Shown here: piece after piece, positions 1 through 5,916 of the stretch | How the letters are laid out: each line of letters starts with the position of its first letter | How positions within the stretch are numbered: the stretch's first letter is position 1 | NCBI GenBank assembly: GCA_021795535.1 | Contig: JAJYPG010000054.1 | Location: forward strand, 1-7,526 | Origin: Planctomycetota bacterium | GTDB taxonomy: Bacteria; Planctomycetota; Phycisphaerae; WQYP01 | DNA length: 7,526 nucleotides | Reading direction: 5' to 3' | Program-made: the position numbers and the translations under genes | Notes under the pieces: model-generated | Told to the model about the DNA's origin: nothing | The model's database searches: none | What the model saw: the letters and a program-made list of their open reading frames with translations, nothing else

Positions 1-147
1 CATTACAATCCAACCATTCTGGTCGTATGCGTACCGCGTCAGGTCCACAGATATTGAAGACATGCTCATTCCCGGCGTTTCGGACGGGCCATCGCCTTCA
101 GCCCCGGAGTTGGAAAAAGTCGTCATCGGCTCAAAGGTCCGGACCAT
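1..147 (-). CDS. possible N-terminal part of a gene running off the left edge (unknown)
   Basis: From an ATG at 147 the minus-strand frame stays open to base 1 (49 codons); an in-frame TAG lies nine to ten codons upstream of the ATG. The translation begins MVRTFEPMTTF, passes through an acidic/Gly/Ser/Pro-rich stretch and ends in SVDLTRYAYDQNGWIVM at the edge. The second half looks like the start of a folded domain, but I do not recognise a family. No convincing Shine-Dalgarno precedes the ATG; later in-frame ATGs (codons 8, 27 and 29) are alternatives. It would lie on the same strand as the permease pair to its right. A competing plus-strand frame (2-241) is also open here, and third-position GC does not separate the two, so this call is tentative. 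Confidence 0.3.
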   Translation of the reverse strand, partial: MVRTFEPMTTFSNSGAEGDGPSETPGMSMSSISVDLTRYAYDQNGWIVM

Positions 148-505
148 AAGGCTCGCACTATCGCACACAGACTACGGCCGTTGTTTCAGGTTGGGCCGCA
201 TTGCAAAGTTGAAGAGGAAAATTTCCTTCAGACTTTGCTAGGATTACAAAGGGGTTCGCTCTAATTGGACTAACTGCACCGCGCAATTGCGGCGGCGCGC
301 AAAGCACTAAAGAAAGCGAAACCGGACCTTTAGGGAGGAATGGACTATCGGCCCGGCCGGATTATGGCGATTTGACGGCCCCGATTGCACAGCGGCCGGC
401 GTGATTGTAATGGCCATGCACTGGTAATCGGCGGAATCCAAATCATATTAACTCGCGTGCCGGCGCGCATGCAGCGGCCTGATTTCCTGCCACCCGCGGC
501 TGCCT
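148..505. other. gene-free interval left of the DUF1634 gene
   Basis: I see no convincing gene in these 358 bases. A strong purine run (AGGGAGGA) near 333-340 sits directly against an ATG, but that frame closes after 11 codons and the spacing is wrong for a ribosome site. Small palindromes are present: AGGAAA-a-TTTCCT near 215-227 and CGCAATTGCG near 283-292. No hairpin followed by a T-run was found on the minus strand downstream of the DUF1634 stop, so the end of that transcript is not visible here. Confidence 0.5.
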
Positions 506-964
506 TCAATGGATGAACAGCAGTGACAATGTGGTCAAAATCAGCACAACCAGCGTTACAAATGTATAAAACCAGTCTCGATCCACGGTTGCAAACAGAA
601 TCACCGAGGCCAATACACGCGCAATCGGGGTTAACACCAGAATAAACAGACCCATGTCTATAATGGATTCGCCGTCGCCCCGCAGAACACCATGATAAAT
701 GGCGCCCAGATTATATTTGAGCACAGCTGTCTTCATGTGATGTACGCTTGGCGGATGGTGCAAAAAGGTCAGCGTTAATCCCAGGGCCATAACCAGTACG
801 CTGGTCACCACTCCAATGCGTAATACCCAGGCTGAAACATCCTGAATGGCATATTCATTGTGTGGGGCGTCCACAGCGGCGCGGTCGGCGCCGCTTGATA
901 AAGGCTTCCGCGAAGCTTCATTTGAGTTTGATGAATACTGAACGTCGGGCATTTTTGGTTCCAT
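506..964 (-). CDS. DUF1634 family membrane protein, partner of TauE/SafE permease
   Basis: This 152-residue protein has three predicted membrane helices, at about residues 45-68, 101-125 and 131-151. The segment IDMGLFILVLTPIARV, followed by VDRDWFYTF and a last hydrophobic helix, matches my memory of the DUF1634 family, which is typically encoded next to TauE/SafE permeases; its biochemical role is unknown. The first ~44 residues are polar, probably disordered, and longer than usual for the family. The ATG at 964 has no good Shine-Dalgarno; a second ATG four codons on (952) is possible. An in-frame TGA lies two codons upstream (968-970), so this gene is not fused to the permease. It overlaps the 3' end of the permease frame by 160 bp in another frame. 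The pair presumably share one transcript, with this protein acting in or beside the permease in the inner membrane. Confidence 0.8.
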   Translation of the reverse strand: MEPKMPDVQYSSNSNEASRKPLSSGADRAAVDAPHNEYAIQDVSAWVLRIGVVTSVLVMALGLTLTFLHHPPSVHHMKTAVLKYNLGAIYHGVLRGDGESIIDMGLFILVLTPIARVLASVILFATVDRDWFYTFVTLVVLILTTLSLLFIH

Positions 965-1878
965 GAATCATAAAAGGTTTCCGCCGCACATCGGGCGGCG
1001 GGGGCGGTGCACCAGGTTAAATTTAAGATTTTCACGTGAAAGCCGCCCATCAGCATCTGAATTCCTATAATGCCCAGCAGCACCGCAAACACTTTGCGGA
1101 CCATGGTGTTGGACATTTTTTCCATCAGTTTCGTGCCCAGAATTGCGCCCACCAGAACCGATGTCGCCACCGGCACCACCACAAATGGAAGAACCAGGCC
1201 GCGGTGCAGGTACACGCCCGCCGCCGCCGCCGCGGTCACTCCTATCATAAAGTTGCTGGTGGCGGTGGCCACCTTGGTCGGCAGGCGCATGGCTATTTCC
1301 TGGGCCAGCACCTTAAGGACCCCGGCTCCAATGCCCAGGATGCCCGCCATAATGCCCGCGAGGAACATAATAGCCATGGCCGGGGGAACGCGTCCGGCGT
1401 TATAGACAATTTTGCGGTTCATGCGTTTGTCAAAATAGGAACCCTGCATCTTCAGCCAGGTAGCCATGCGGTCGCTTTTGACATTTTGCGGCAGCTCCTC
1501 GGCCATTTTAAGCATTACAGGAATCAGGGAAAAAAGAAGCGTAAGCCCGAAAAGAATTTTGAGCGTATCGGCATTTAAAAGTTTGGCCAGCACCGCGGCT
1601 CCAAGAATGGCGCCCGAAGCTGTGGAAAGCTCTAAAAACATGGCAATGCGTACATTGGTAATATGATCCCGCACATACACGGAGCCTGCCCCGCTGGAAA
1701 CCGCAATGACCGAAACAATGCTGGCACCTATCGCCTCTTCAATGGGCATGTGCATGAAAACCGTCAGAACCGGTACAATCACAATGCCGCCGCCCAGGCC
1801 GCTTATCGCACCCACCACACCGCCAAGCAGTGATGCAATGGCAATTTCCAATATCCAAATAATAGCTGCTGTATCCAA
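805..1878 (-). CDS. TauE/SafE-family sulfite/anion exporter permease with aberrant C-terminal tail
   Basis: A polytopic inner-membrane protein of the TauE/SafE (DUF81) family, which exports sulfite, sulfoacetate or related organosulfur anions; the substrate here cannot be told. The two family repeats are visible. The first is GAISGLGGGIVIVP (residues 23-36) followed by IEEAIGASIVSVIAVSSGAG. The second is GILGIGAGVLKVL (179-191) followed by TKVATATSNFMIGV. A hydrophilic loop at about 127-163 separates the halves. The start is TTG at 1878, chosen because AGGAAAGG lies 7 nt upstream (1886-1893). The normal family fold ends near residue 284 (GIQMLMGGFHVKI). The last 73 residues are non-hydrophobic, unlike the family, and 53 codons of them read through the 5' part of the DUF1634 gene in another frame. 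A one-base indel in the GC-rich run near 995-1010 could explain this, since the DUF1634 frame has a TGA at 968-970. Confidence 0.85.
   Translation of the reverse strand: MDTAAIIWILEIAIASLLGGVVGAISGLGGGIVIVPVLTVFMHMPIEEAIGASIVSVIAVSSGAGSVYVRDHITNVRIAMFLELSTASGAILGAAVLAKLLNADTLKILFGLTLLFSLIPVMLKMAEELPQNVKSDRMATWLKMQGSYFDKRMNRKIVYNAGRVPPAMAIMFLAGIMAGILGIGAGVLKVLAQEIAMRLPTKVATATSNFMIGVTAAAAAGVYLHRGLVLPFVVVPVATSVLVGAILGTKLMEKMSNTMVRKVFAVLLGIIGIQMLMGGFHVKILNLTWCTAPAARCAAETFYDSWNQKCPTFSIHQTQMKLRGSLYQAAPTAPLWTPHTMNMPFRMFQPGYYALEW
981..1001 (-). promoter_or_regulatory. GC-only hairpin just upstream of the DUF1634 start
   Basis: On the minus-strand transcript CCGCCGC and GCGGCGG form a perfect 7-bp stem around a 7-nt loop, ending 16 nt before the DUF1634 ATG. 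There is no U-run after it, so it is unlikely to be a terminator. It could affect initiation at the partner gene, or it may only reflect the GC-rich run in which the permease frame looks disturbed. Confidence 0.35.
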
Positions 1879-2368
1879 TAGCGGACCTTTCCTCTGCTTA
1901 AAACTGGCCGCAGTGCCAACTTCATAAGGTGCGATTCCCCGGCGGCTTTTGGCGTCGCGATGGTAACACTAGAGCATTATTCGCGGTAATTCAAGAACCC
2001 TTTTGGTCTGCATGGCACACCACCCGACCGGAGTGGCACGTTTTTTATTTGGCGGAATCAGGCGATTGTGTGTAATATAGGCCGTCAGACAATGTGCCCT
2101 GAAAAAATGTGCATCACATTGGGGGATGTGCGATTTTTCCGGTACATTGTTAGAATGAATCAATTGGGAGTGGATTGAGCGGAATTCGCGAGCCTGTCCC
2201 GGTTGCCCGGGACATCACTTTCCGGACCGTTTCGGCGGTCGGTCTTTGGCTTATCCGGGAGCGGATGCTTGCAATTTTCCGTGGCAGAGACGAAAACATG
2301 AAGACAAGGGATGCCGGAGTGCCTGTTGCATGGCACTTCGAGTTTTTCCAAGTTTTGAGGAGTCACGC
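1879..2368. other. divergent intergenic region between the permease and HTH genes
   Basis: These 490 bases separate two divergently transcribed genes and should hold both promoters. I found no gene here. For the rightward gene a -10-like TAGAAT (2151-2156) and a weak TTGGGG-N18-TACATT pair (2119-2148) are visible, neither strong. For the leftward gene a TTGAAT box with a poor -10 lies around 1970-2000. The most striking structure is the dyad at 2195-2214. A weak imperfect hairpin near 2028-2044 is followed by TTTTTT on the plus strand, but there is no plus-strand gene before it to terminate. Confidence 0.5.
2195..2214. promoter_or_regulatory. perfect 8-bp dyad (operator or leader hairpin)
   Basis: TGTCCCGG and CCGGGACA are perfect reverse complements around the 4-nt loop TTGC. 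Ten bases further on a second smaller dyad, GACCG-N6-CGGTC (2225-2240), follows. Both lie 130-175 bases before the start of the HTH gene. They may be stem-loops in its mRNA leader or a protein-binding site in the divergent promoter region. No U-run follows directly, so a simple terminator is unlikely. Confidence 0.4.
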
Positions 2369-3319
2369 ATGGCCAAGATGTTTTACAGTGCCGAGGAAAC
2401 TGCCGCGAAACTTAATATTGCGGTCGATAAACTCAAGGAACTTGTGGAGCAGAACAAGCTTCGCGAATTCCGCGATGGCAACCGGGTGATGTTCAAGGTT
2501 GATCAGGTTGACCGTATCGTAAGCGGTTCGGGAAGCGGTGGATCAGGGGGACCTATTGATCTGGCTTCCGGCGGTAGTGCCGTTGGCGGCTCCGGCGACA
2601 CCAAATCCATGATGGCACAAGGCGGTGACAGCGGTATGATCAGCCTCTCCGGCAGCGCCGCGGGGCAGTCCGCGATAAATCTGGCGGGATCTTCCAAAGC
2701 CGGTTCGGTGGCGGGATCCTCTGCCACTGGAGCGGCGGCACCGAGCATGAAGGTGTTTGAATCCCACGAAGTCAAGCCTGCCGATGCCAGTGCACAAACA
2801 CAAATTTCACAATCTCTGGATGAAGCTATTTCTCCTTCAGGCATGGATTCAGTGGGCAGCGGTTCTGGTCTGCTAGATCTGACCCGCGAAAGCGACAATA
2901 CCAGCCTTGGGGCTGAACTGCTTGAGGAAATTTATCCGGGTGACAGTTCCGCCGGCTCCAAGAGTGGAATTGGTTCATCGTCTGGCGTTTTTGATCAGGT
3001 CGGTACTCCTGGTGTGGAAGCTTCACTTTCTTCCACAGAGGCGACCGTGTCGGCTGCGTCCCTTGGCTCCCCGACCTCGTATGCCGCGGTTTATGAGGCC
3101 ACGGATCCTTCTTCAGGCCTTTACGGTGGTGTGGCTCTGGCCGCTGTTTTAGTGATGGGGTTGACCCTGACCGCCGCTATGATGGCTATGGAAGGATTTA
3201 CCCCGCGATGGATGCACACACTTGGTGCCAACGCGCTTCTTTTCATTGGTCTGCTGGTGGTGGTTTCCTGCCTGCTCGCCTTTGTTGGATATTTTGTCGG
3301 TAAAGCCTCGGCTCGGTAA
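2369..3319 (+). CDS. HTH protein with Gly/Ser-rich linker and two C-terminal membrane helices
   Basis: 316 residues. Residues 5-51 (FYSAEETAAKLNI...LREFRDGNRVMFKVDQVDRIV) form an excisionase/MerR-like helix-turn-helix with a short wing, the type that binds DNA. Residues 52-250 are low-complexity, rich in Gly, Ala and Ser and probably disordered, with short recurring [IL]-x-L-[AST] patches (63-66, 91-94, 103-106, 169-172). The last patch opens a better-defined segment, LLDLTRES...TSLGAELLEEIYP (168-190), which I recall as recurrent in planctomycete proteins. Residues 253-274 and 285-311 are two hydrophobic helices, which place the protein in the cytoplasmic membrane, with the HTH presumably in the cytoplasm. 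The start is ATG 2369, preceded by GAGGAG (2357-2362) with 6-nt spacing; the longer frame from 2246 lacks such a site and adds non-protein-like sequence. The gene stands alone between long intergenic regions. Function unknown: perhaps a membrane-tethered regulator or DNA-anchoring factor. Confidence 0.8.
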   Translation: MAKMFYSAEETAAKLNIAVDKLKELVEQNKLREFRDGNRVMFKVDQVDRIVSGSGSGGSGGPIDLASGGSAVGGSGDTKSMMAQGGDSGMISLSGSAAGQSAINLAGSSKAGSVAGSSATGAAAPSMKVFESHEVKPADASAQTQISQSLDEAISPSGMDSVGSGSGLLDLTRESDNTSLGAELLEEIYPGDSSAGSKSGIGSSSGVFDQVGTPGVEASLSSTEATVSAASLGSPTSYAAVYEATDPSSGLYGGVALAAVLVMGLTLTAAMMAMEGFTPRWMHTLGANALLFIGLLVVVSCLLAFVGYFVGKASAR

Positions 3320-3363
3320 ATTTTAGAGCCTGATGAAAGGTCAAAGCCGTAAACCGTGCCCAG

Positions 3364-3390
3364 ATGTGAGGCGAAGATAACGCCTCATGT
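3364..3390 (+). terminator. stem-loop after the HTH gene (possible transcript end)
   Basis: Ten paired bases, including two G-T pairs, with the loop AAGATAA. It follows the HTH gene stop by 44 bases. No U-run comes after it, so it is either a Rho-assisted or 3'-protecting hairpin, or an element with another role. It is the only good end-of-transcript candidate here. Confidence 0.3.
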
Positions 3391-3719
3391 ATCGTCCGCA
3401 CTAAAATTTGGTTACAGCGCCGGGTTCGTTTGTTTCCGGTATACTGCTGCCTAGCGGTGCATCAGACCGATAAATGCTATTACCTGGTTGAAGCTATGGA
3501 CCTTGTGGCCTGAATCTTTATCATGGAGTTATGCTAATTATTGACCGGTAATCGGTTATTCTGGTTTTGAATTCTGATTTCTGATGATAGAATCAGTGTT
3601 CTTGGGTTTTGGGGAAGGTTGGGATGGACGGAGTGGAAAATTTTTTCCGCCAGGCAATGGGCCTGCGGTAGATGCGTTGGTATTTAAGTGTTATGGCATA
3701 AAGGGTCTTCCGGCTGGCT

Positions 3720-3743
3720 TGTACAACAAACTATGGTTGTACA
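3720..3743. promoter_or_regulatory. TGTACAAC-N8-GTTGTACA dyad upstream of the OmpA-like gene
   Basis: Two perfect 8-bp arms are separated by 8 bases. Because TTGTACAA is itself palindromic, the site is also a direct repeat of TTGTACA (3719-3725 and 3737-3743, 18 bp apart). It lies about 90 bases before the lipoprotein start codon, where a promoter would be expected, and a weak -10-like TACAAG follows at 3763. The layout fits a binding site for a dimeric regulator; this is inferred from position and symmetry only. Confidence 0.4.
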
Positions 3744-3832
3744 GTCATAACTGAAATTTTCCTACAAGATTTCCCGGTTTGTTCCAATTGCCTGAATTAG
3801 CTTCAATTGTGGCATTAAACTGGAGTTTTTTA

Positions 3833-4741
3833 ATGATTCGTTCACGTTTTTCTCTCATTGCCCGATCTTTGGCGGCGGCTGCTCTTTTGACCGGTATGCT
3901 TGGTGTTGGCGGGTGCGTCTCGGAAGATCAGTACCAGCGGTTGCAAACCGCGTTTGATCAGGCCAAACAGCAGTTGGCGTCATCGGAAAATGATGTGGCG
4001 CGTCTCCGTAAGGAAATATCGGCTTTGCAGGCTGAAATTGCCCAAAAAGATGCCCTGCTGGGGGCACAGGGCGGTGGAACCGCGGCTTTGCTTAAGGAAC
4101 GCGATGCACTTAAGGCTCGCTTGGCCAAGTTGCAAGCCGAATATAACAAACTTCTGGCACTGGCGGGCAGCGCGCCGCGCTTGCCACGCGCCGTGAATGA
4201 TGCTCTTGAGCAACTCGCAGAACGATATCCGAATTTACTGGCGTTTAATCGGAAGCTTGGATTGGTTCGCTTCAAGAGTGACTTAACCTTCGCTTTGGGC
4301 AGCACTACGGTTCGTCCGGAGGCACGGCAGGCTTTGTCGCGGTTTGCGGGAATTCTGGATATGCCTCAAATTACAGAAAATGAAATTCGCATTGTGGGTA
4401 ATACCGATAACGTGCCTATTCGTCGCACACAAAACACAGTAATGAATCCGACTAACTGGTATCTCTCCACCAATCGGGCTATTTCCGTGATGTACGTGCT
4501 GAAAAAGTACGGCGTGCTGGATCGGCGTATGCAGGTTGCTGGCTGGGGTAAAACCCATCCAATTGCCCCCAACGCACCAGGGCGTCGCGGCAGTGCCGCC
4601 AACAGGCGTGTGGATATTTTCATACTGCCCATCAAGTTAAAATATAACCCTTATGTTCCCGCTTCAGAGCAGGTTGTGCCAAATAATTCAACCGATCTAA
4701 GTCCCGCAGCCGCCCCCAATATTGCGCCGGCTGGTAACTGA
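3833..4741 (+). CDS. OmpA-domain outer-membrane lipoprotein with coiled coil (Pal/OmpA-like)
   Basis: 302 residues. The N-terminus (MIRSRFSLIARSLAAAALLTG) is a signal peptide ending in the lipobox V25-G-G-C28, so the mature protein should be lipidated at Cys28. Residues about 31-115 form a charged heptad-like coiled coil (EDQYQRLQTAFDQAKQQL, then RLRKEISALQAEIAQKDALL, then LKARLAKLQAEYNKLLALAG). Residues about 145-270 are an OmpA/MotB-type peptidoglycan-binding domain: Asp192 in GNTDN (usually GHTD), LSTNRA with Arg215, VAGWGKTHP and the closing NRRVDI (257-262). The tail is Pro/Asn-rich. Its expected job is to tie the outer membrane to the cell wall from the periplasm. The start is ATG 3833, with TGGAG 7 nt upstream; the longer frame from 3779 would bury the signal peptide. 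It is preceded by a dyad-rich region and probably has its own promoter. Confidence 0.88.
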   Translation: MIRSRFSLIARSLAAAALLTGMLGVGGCVSEDQYQRLQTAFDQAKQQLASSENDVARLRKEISALQAEIAQKDALLGAQGGGTAALLKERDALKARLAKLQAEYNKLLALAGSAPRLPRAVNDALEQLAERYPNLLAFNRKLGLVRFKSDLTFALGSTTVRPEARQALSRFAGILDMPQITENEIRIVGNTDNVPIRRTQNTVMNPTNWYLSTNRAISVMYVLKKYGVLDRRMQVAGWGKTHPIAPNAPGRRGSAANRRVDIFILPIKLKYNPYVPASEQVVPNNSTDLSPAAAPNIAPAGN

Positions 4742-4890
4742 CTGGGCGTCGGTGGAATCGGGAAACGACTTTGTCGCGGAATGCTGAAACGTGTTGGCGT
4801 TTCTGTGAAAAGTAGATGATTTGGCGGCCAGAGTTTCCGAAGCGTTCTTAAGAGGAATGATTATGTTTCGCCTTTATTGTTGAGAGGTTT
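4742..4890 (+). other. short intergenic leader with small hairpins
   Basis: Between the OmpA-like gene and the methyltransferase gene are two small perfect stems, CGAC-TTT-GTCG (near 4765-4775) and GAAACG-N6-CGTTTC (4786-4791/4798-4803). Neither is followed by a U-run, so no clear terminator separates the two genes and read-through is possible. Confidence 0.4.
4863..4883 (+). CDS. possible 6-codon leader ORF (MFRLYC) before the methyltransferase gene
   Basis: AGAGGA at 4851-4856 is a good Shine-Dalgarno 6 nt before the ATG at 4863. The frame reads MFRLYC and stops at the TGA at 4881-4883, directly in front of the GAGAGG that serves the methyltransferase start at 4891. An in-frame ATG at 4857 would give MIMFRLYC. 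Ribosomes ending here would be placed to reinitiate on the downstream gene, as in translational coupling. This may be chance; only the spacing supports it. Confidence 0.25.
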   Translation: MFRLYC

Positions 4891-5520
4891 ATGACTCCGC
4901 CTGTTACTCCAGAAAAAACGTCGCCCATTGTTGGCCGCTCCAGGTTCGGACACAACCTGTTGTTTTTAACTAAATTTTTTCGCCACGGCACAAAAATTGC
5001 CTCGGTTTGGCCTTCCAGTCGTTTCATGGCTCTGGCCACACTCGCTCGGGTGGATTGGAAAGTGGCGAAAATTATCGTGGAGCTTGGGGCGGGAACTGGG
5101 CCAATTACCGCGCAGATTGTGGAAAGGCTTCTTCCGCAGACACGTCTTCTGGTCATTGAGCACGATCCTGATTTTGTAAAAATTCTTCAACAGCGATTCG
5201 CGGGACATAAGAATGTGTATATTATTGAGGGTGATGTAGCCGCGCTCAGTGTGATTTTAAGGGGCCATGCCATTGGGCCTCACGAAGTGGATTATTTTGT
5301 CAGCGGACTGGCCACCCCAACACTTCCCGATCCGGTCCGGCACGGCATGTTTGACGCTGTTCGCCAATATCTCCATCCACAAGGATTTTTCAGCAACATT
5401 ACCGAATTTCCATGGTATTATCTGCGGCAATACCGGCAGTGGTTTAGTGATGTTTCTTTTGAACTTGTTCCGCTGAATATGCCACCCGGCGGTGTTTACC
5501 ATTGCCGAACCATTCGGTAG
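4891..5520 (+). CDS. PmtA-like SAM-dependent phospholipid N-methyltransferase family protein
   Basis: 209 residues, a class I SAM-dependent methyltransferase. Motif I is VELGAGTG (63-70), the acidic end of strand 2 is Glu90 in LLVIEHDP, and EGDVA (113-117) supplies the next SAM-contacting acid. VDYFVSGL (133-140) is the motif IV strand, and the C-terminus has PLNMPPGGVYHCR. The N-terminal SVWPSSRFMA block (38-47) before motif I and the closing PP-x2-VY motif resemble the COG3963/PmtA family, which methylates phosphatidylethanolamine towards phosphatidylcholine; rRNA adenine dimethylases are more distant relatives. The substrate is an inference, and some relatives act on other molecules. The length is normal. 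The ATG at 4891 follows GAGAGG by 3 nt. It is convergent with gatC, and a terminator lies in the 38 bases between the two stops. Likely cytoplasmic, at the membrane surface. Confidence 0.72.
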   Translation: MTPPVTPEKTSPIVGRSRFGHNLLFLTKFFRHGTKIASVWPSSRFMALATLARVDWKVAKIIVELGAGTGPITAQIVERLLPQTRLLVIEHDPDFVKILQQRFAGHKNVYIIEGDVAALSVILRGHAIGPHEVDYFVSGLATPTLPDPVRHGMFDAVRQYLHPQGFFSNITEFPWYYLRQYRQWFSDVSFELVPLNMPPGGVYHCRTIR

Positions 5521-5537
5521 GACAACTTCACGCGTAG

Positions 5538-5560
5538 AGCGGCTATTGGCCTCGCTTTTT
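5538..5560 (+). terminator. rho-independent terminator of the methyltransferase gene
   Basis: AGCGGC pairs with GCC-tc-GCT (5549-5556) around a short loop, or alternatively AGCG with CGCT, followed at once by a TTTTT tract ending at 5560. It sits 17 bases after the methyltransferase stop and its U-tract touches the gatC stop codon. The minus strand has no matching U-run, so it appears to work rightwards only. Confidence 0.6.
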
Positions 5561-5870
5561 ATCCGCCGCCCATGCCATTATCCAGTACCTTGGGAACGGT
5601 AAAAAACTCGCCGGATTTTCCGGGGGCATTGGCCAGAACTTGTTCAACGGTAAGTGCGGGCACAACCTTATCTTCGCGTAATACACTATGGAGCGGCAGA
5701 GGGTGAGCCATAGGCTCAAGGCCCTCAACTTTCACTTCCTGCAACTGACCAACATAATCCAGAATGGAGGAAATTTGCCGTGAATAGCGCTGCACATCCT
5801 CAGACGCAAGTTTCAGTCGCGACAATCTTGCCACATGCAATACCTGCTCTTCAGTAAGTGTGTGGGCCAT
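5559..5870 (-). CDS. gatC: Asp-tRNA(Asn)/Glu-tRNA(Gln) amidotransferase subunit C
   Basis: 103 residues, the usual GatC length. Family signatures run throughout: EEQVLHVARLSRLKL (7-21), ILDYVGQLQEV (36-46), VEGLEPMAHPL (48-58), LREDKVVPALTVEQVLANAP (63-82) and FFTVPKVLD (89-97). GatC is the small subunit that wraps around GatA and stabilises GatCAB, which amidates Glu-tRNA(Gln) or Asp-tRNA(Asn) in bacteria lacking the matching tRNA synthetase. The ATG at 5870 has AGGA 8 nt upstream, and the reading frame extending further upstream is only the shadow of rpmB. It lies 46 bp after rpmB on the same strand, so the two are probably co-transcribed from the 6226-6253 promoter. No gatA or gatB is seen next to it; they must be elsewhere. 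It ends convergent with the methyltransferase gene. Confidence 0.95.
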   Translation of the reverse strand: MAHTLTEEQVLHVARLSRLKLASEDVQRYSRQISSILDYVGQLQEVKVEGLEPMAHPLPLHSVLREDKVVPALTVEQVLANAPGKSGEFFTVPKVLDNGMGGG

Positions 5871-5916
5871 GGCGCAATTCCTGAAAATTCGGGATGGGGA
5901 GAGTTTAATGTCGGCT

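Larger units (their letters stand above)
3320..3832. other. 513-bp gene-free region rich in dyads
   Basis: No credible gene is visible. Four paired structures stand out. A 10-pair stem at 3364-3373/3381-3390 (ATGTGAGGCG with CGCCTCATGT, two G-T pairs) lies about 45 bases after the HTH gene stop. CTGATT-N11-AATCAG lies near 3577-3599, beside a tandem TTCTGAT repeat. GGAAAA-TT-TTTTCC (3635-3648) runs into the hairpin CCGC(c)AGGC-AATGG-GCCTGCGG (3647-3668). TGTACAAC-N8-GTTGTACA lies at 3720-3743. The region may contain a structured leader, a small RNA, or simply the terminator and promoter of its neighbours. Confidence 0.45.

Noticed and set aside
2..241. 79-codon plus-strand frame open from the left edge
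   Set aside because: The C-terminal half is basic and matches no fold I know; it is kept only as an alternative to the minus-strand frame.
1036..1578. 180-codon plus-strand open frame
   Set aside because: It is the antisense shadow of the TauE/SafE permease; its His/Arg-rich translation reflects complementary hydrophobic codons.
2024..2047. Imperfect hairpin followed by TTTTTT on the plus strand
   Set aside because: The stem is short with a mismatch, and there is no plus-strand gene upstream for it to terminate.
1969..2163. 64-codon minus-strand frame in the divergent region
   Set aside because: Composition is not protein-like (scattered His, Pro and Cys), no Shine-Dalgarno is seen and no family is recognised.
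2246..2368. Upstream extension of the HTH protein by 41 codons
   Set aside because: There is no Shine-Dalgarno at 2246, the added peptide is Cys/Trp/Arg-rich and not protein-like, and GAGGAG is perfectly placed for the ATG at 2369.
3779..3832. 18-codon upstream extension of the OmpA-like lipoprotein
   Set aside because: It would put sequence before the signal peptide and has no ribosome site; the ATG at 3833 has TGGAG at good spacing.
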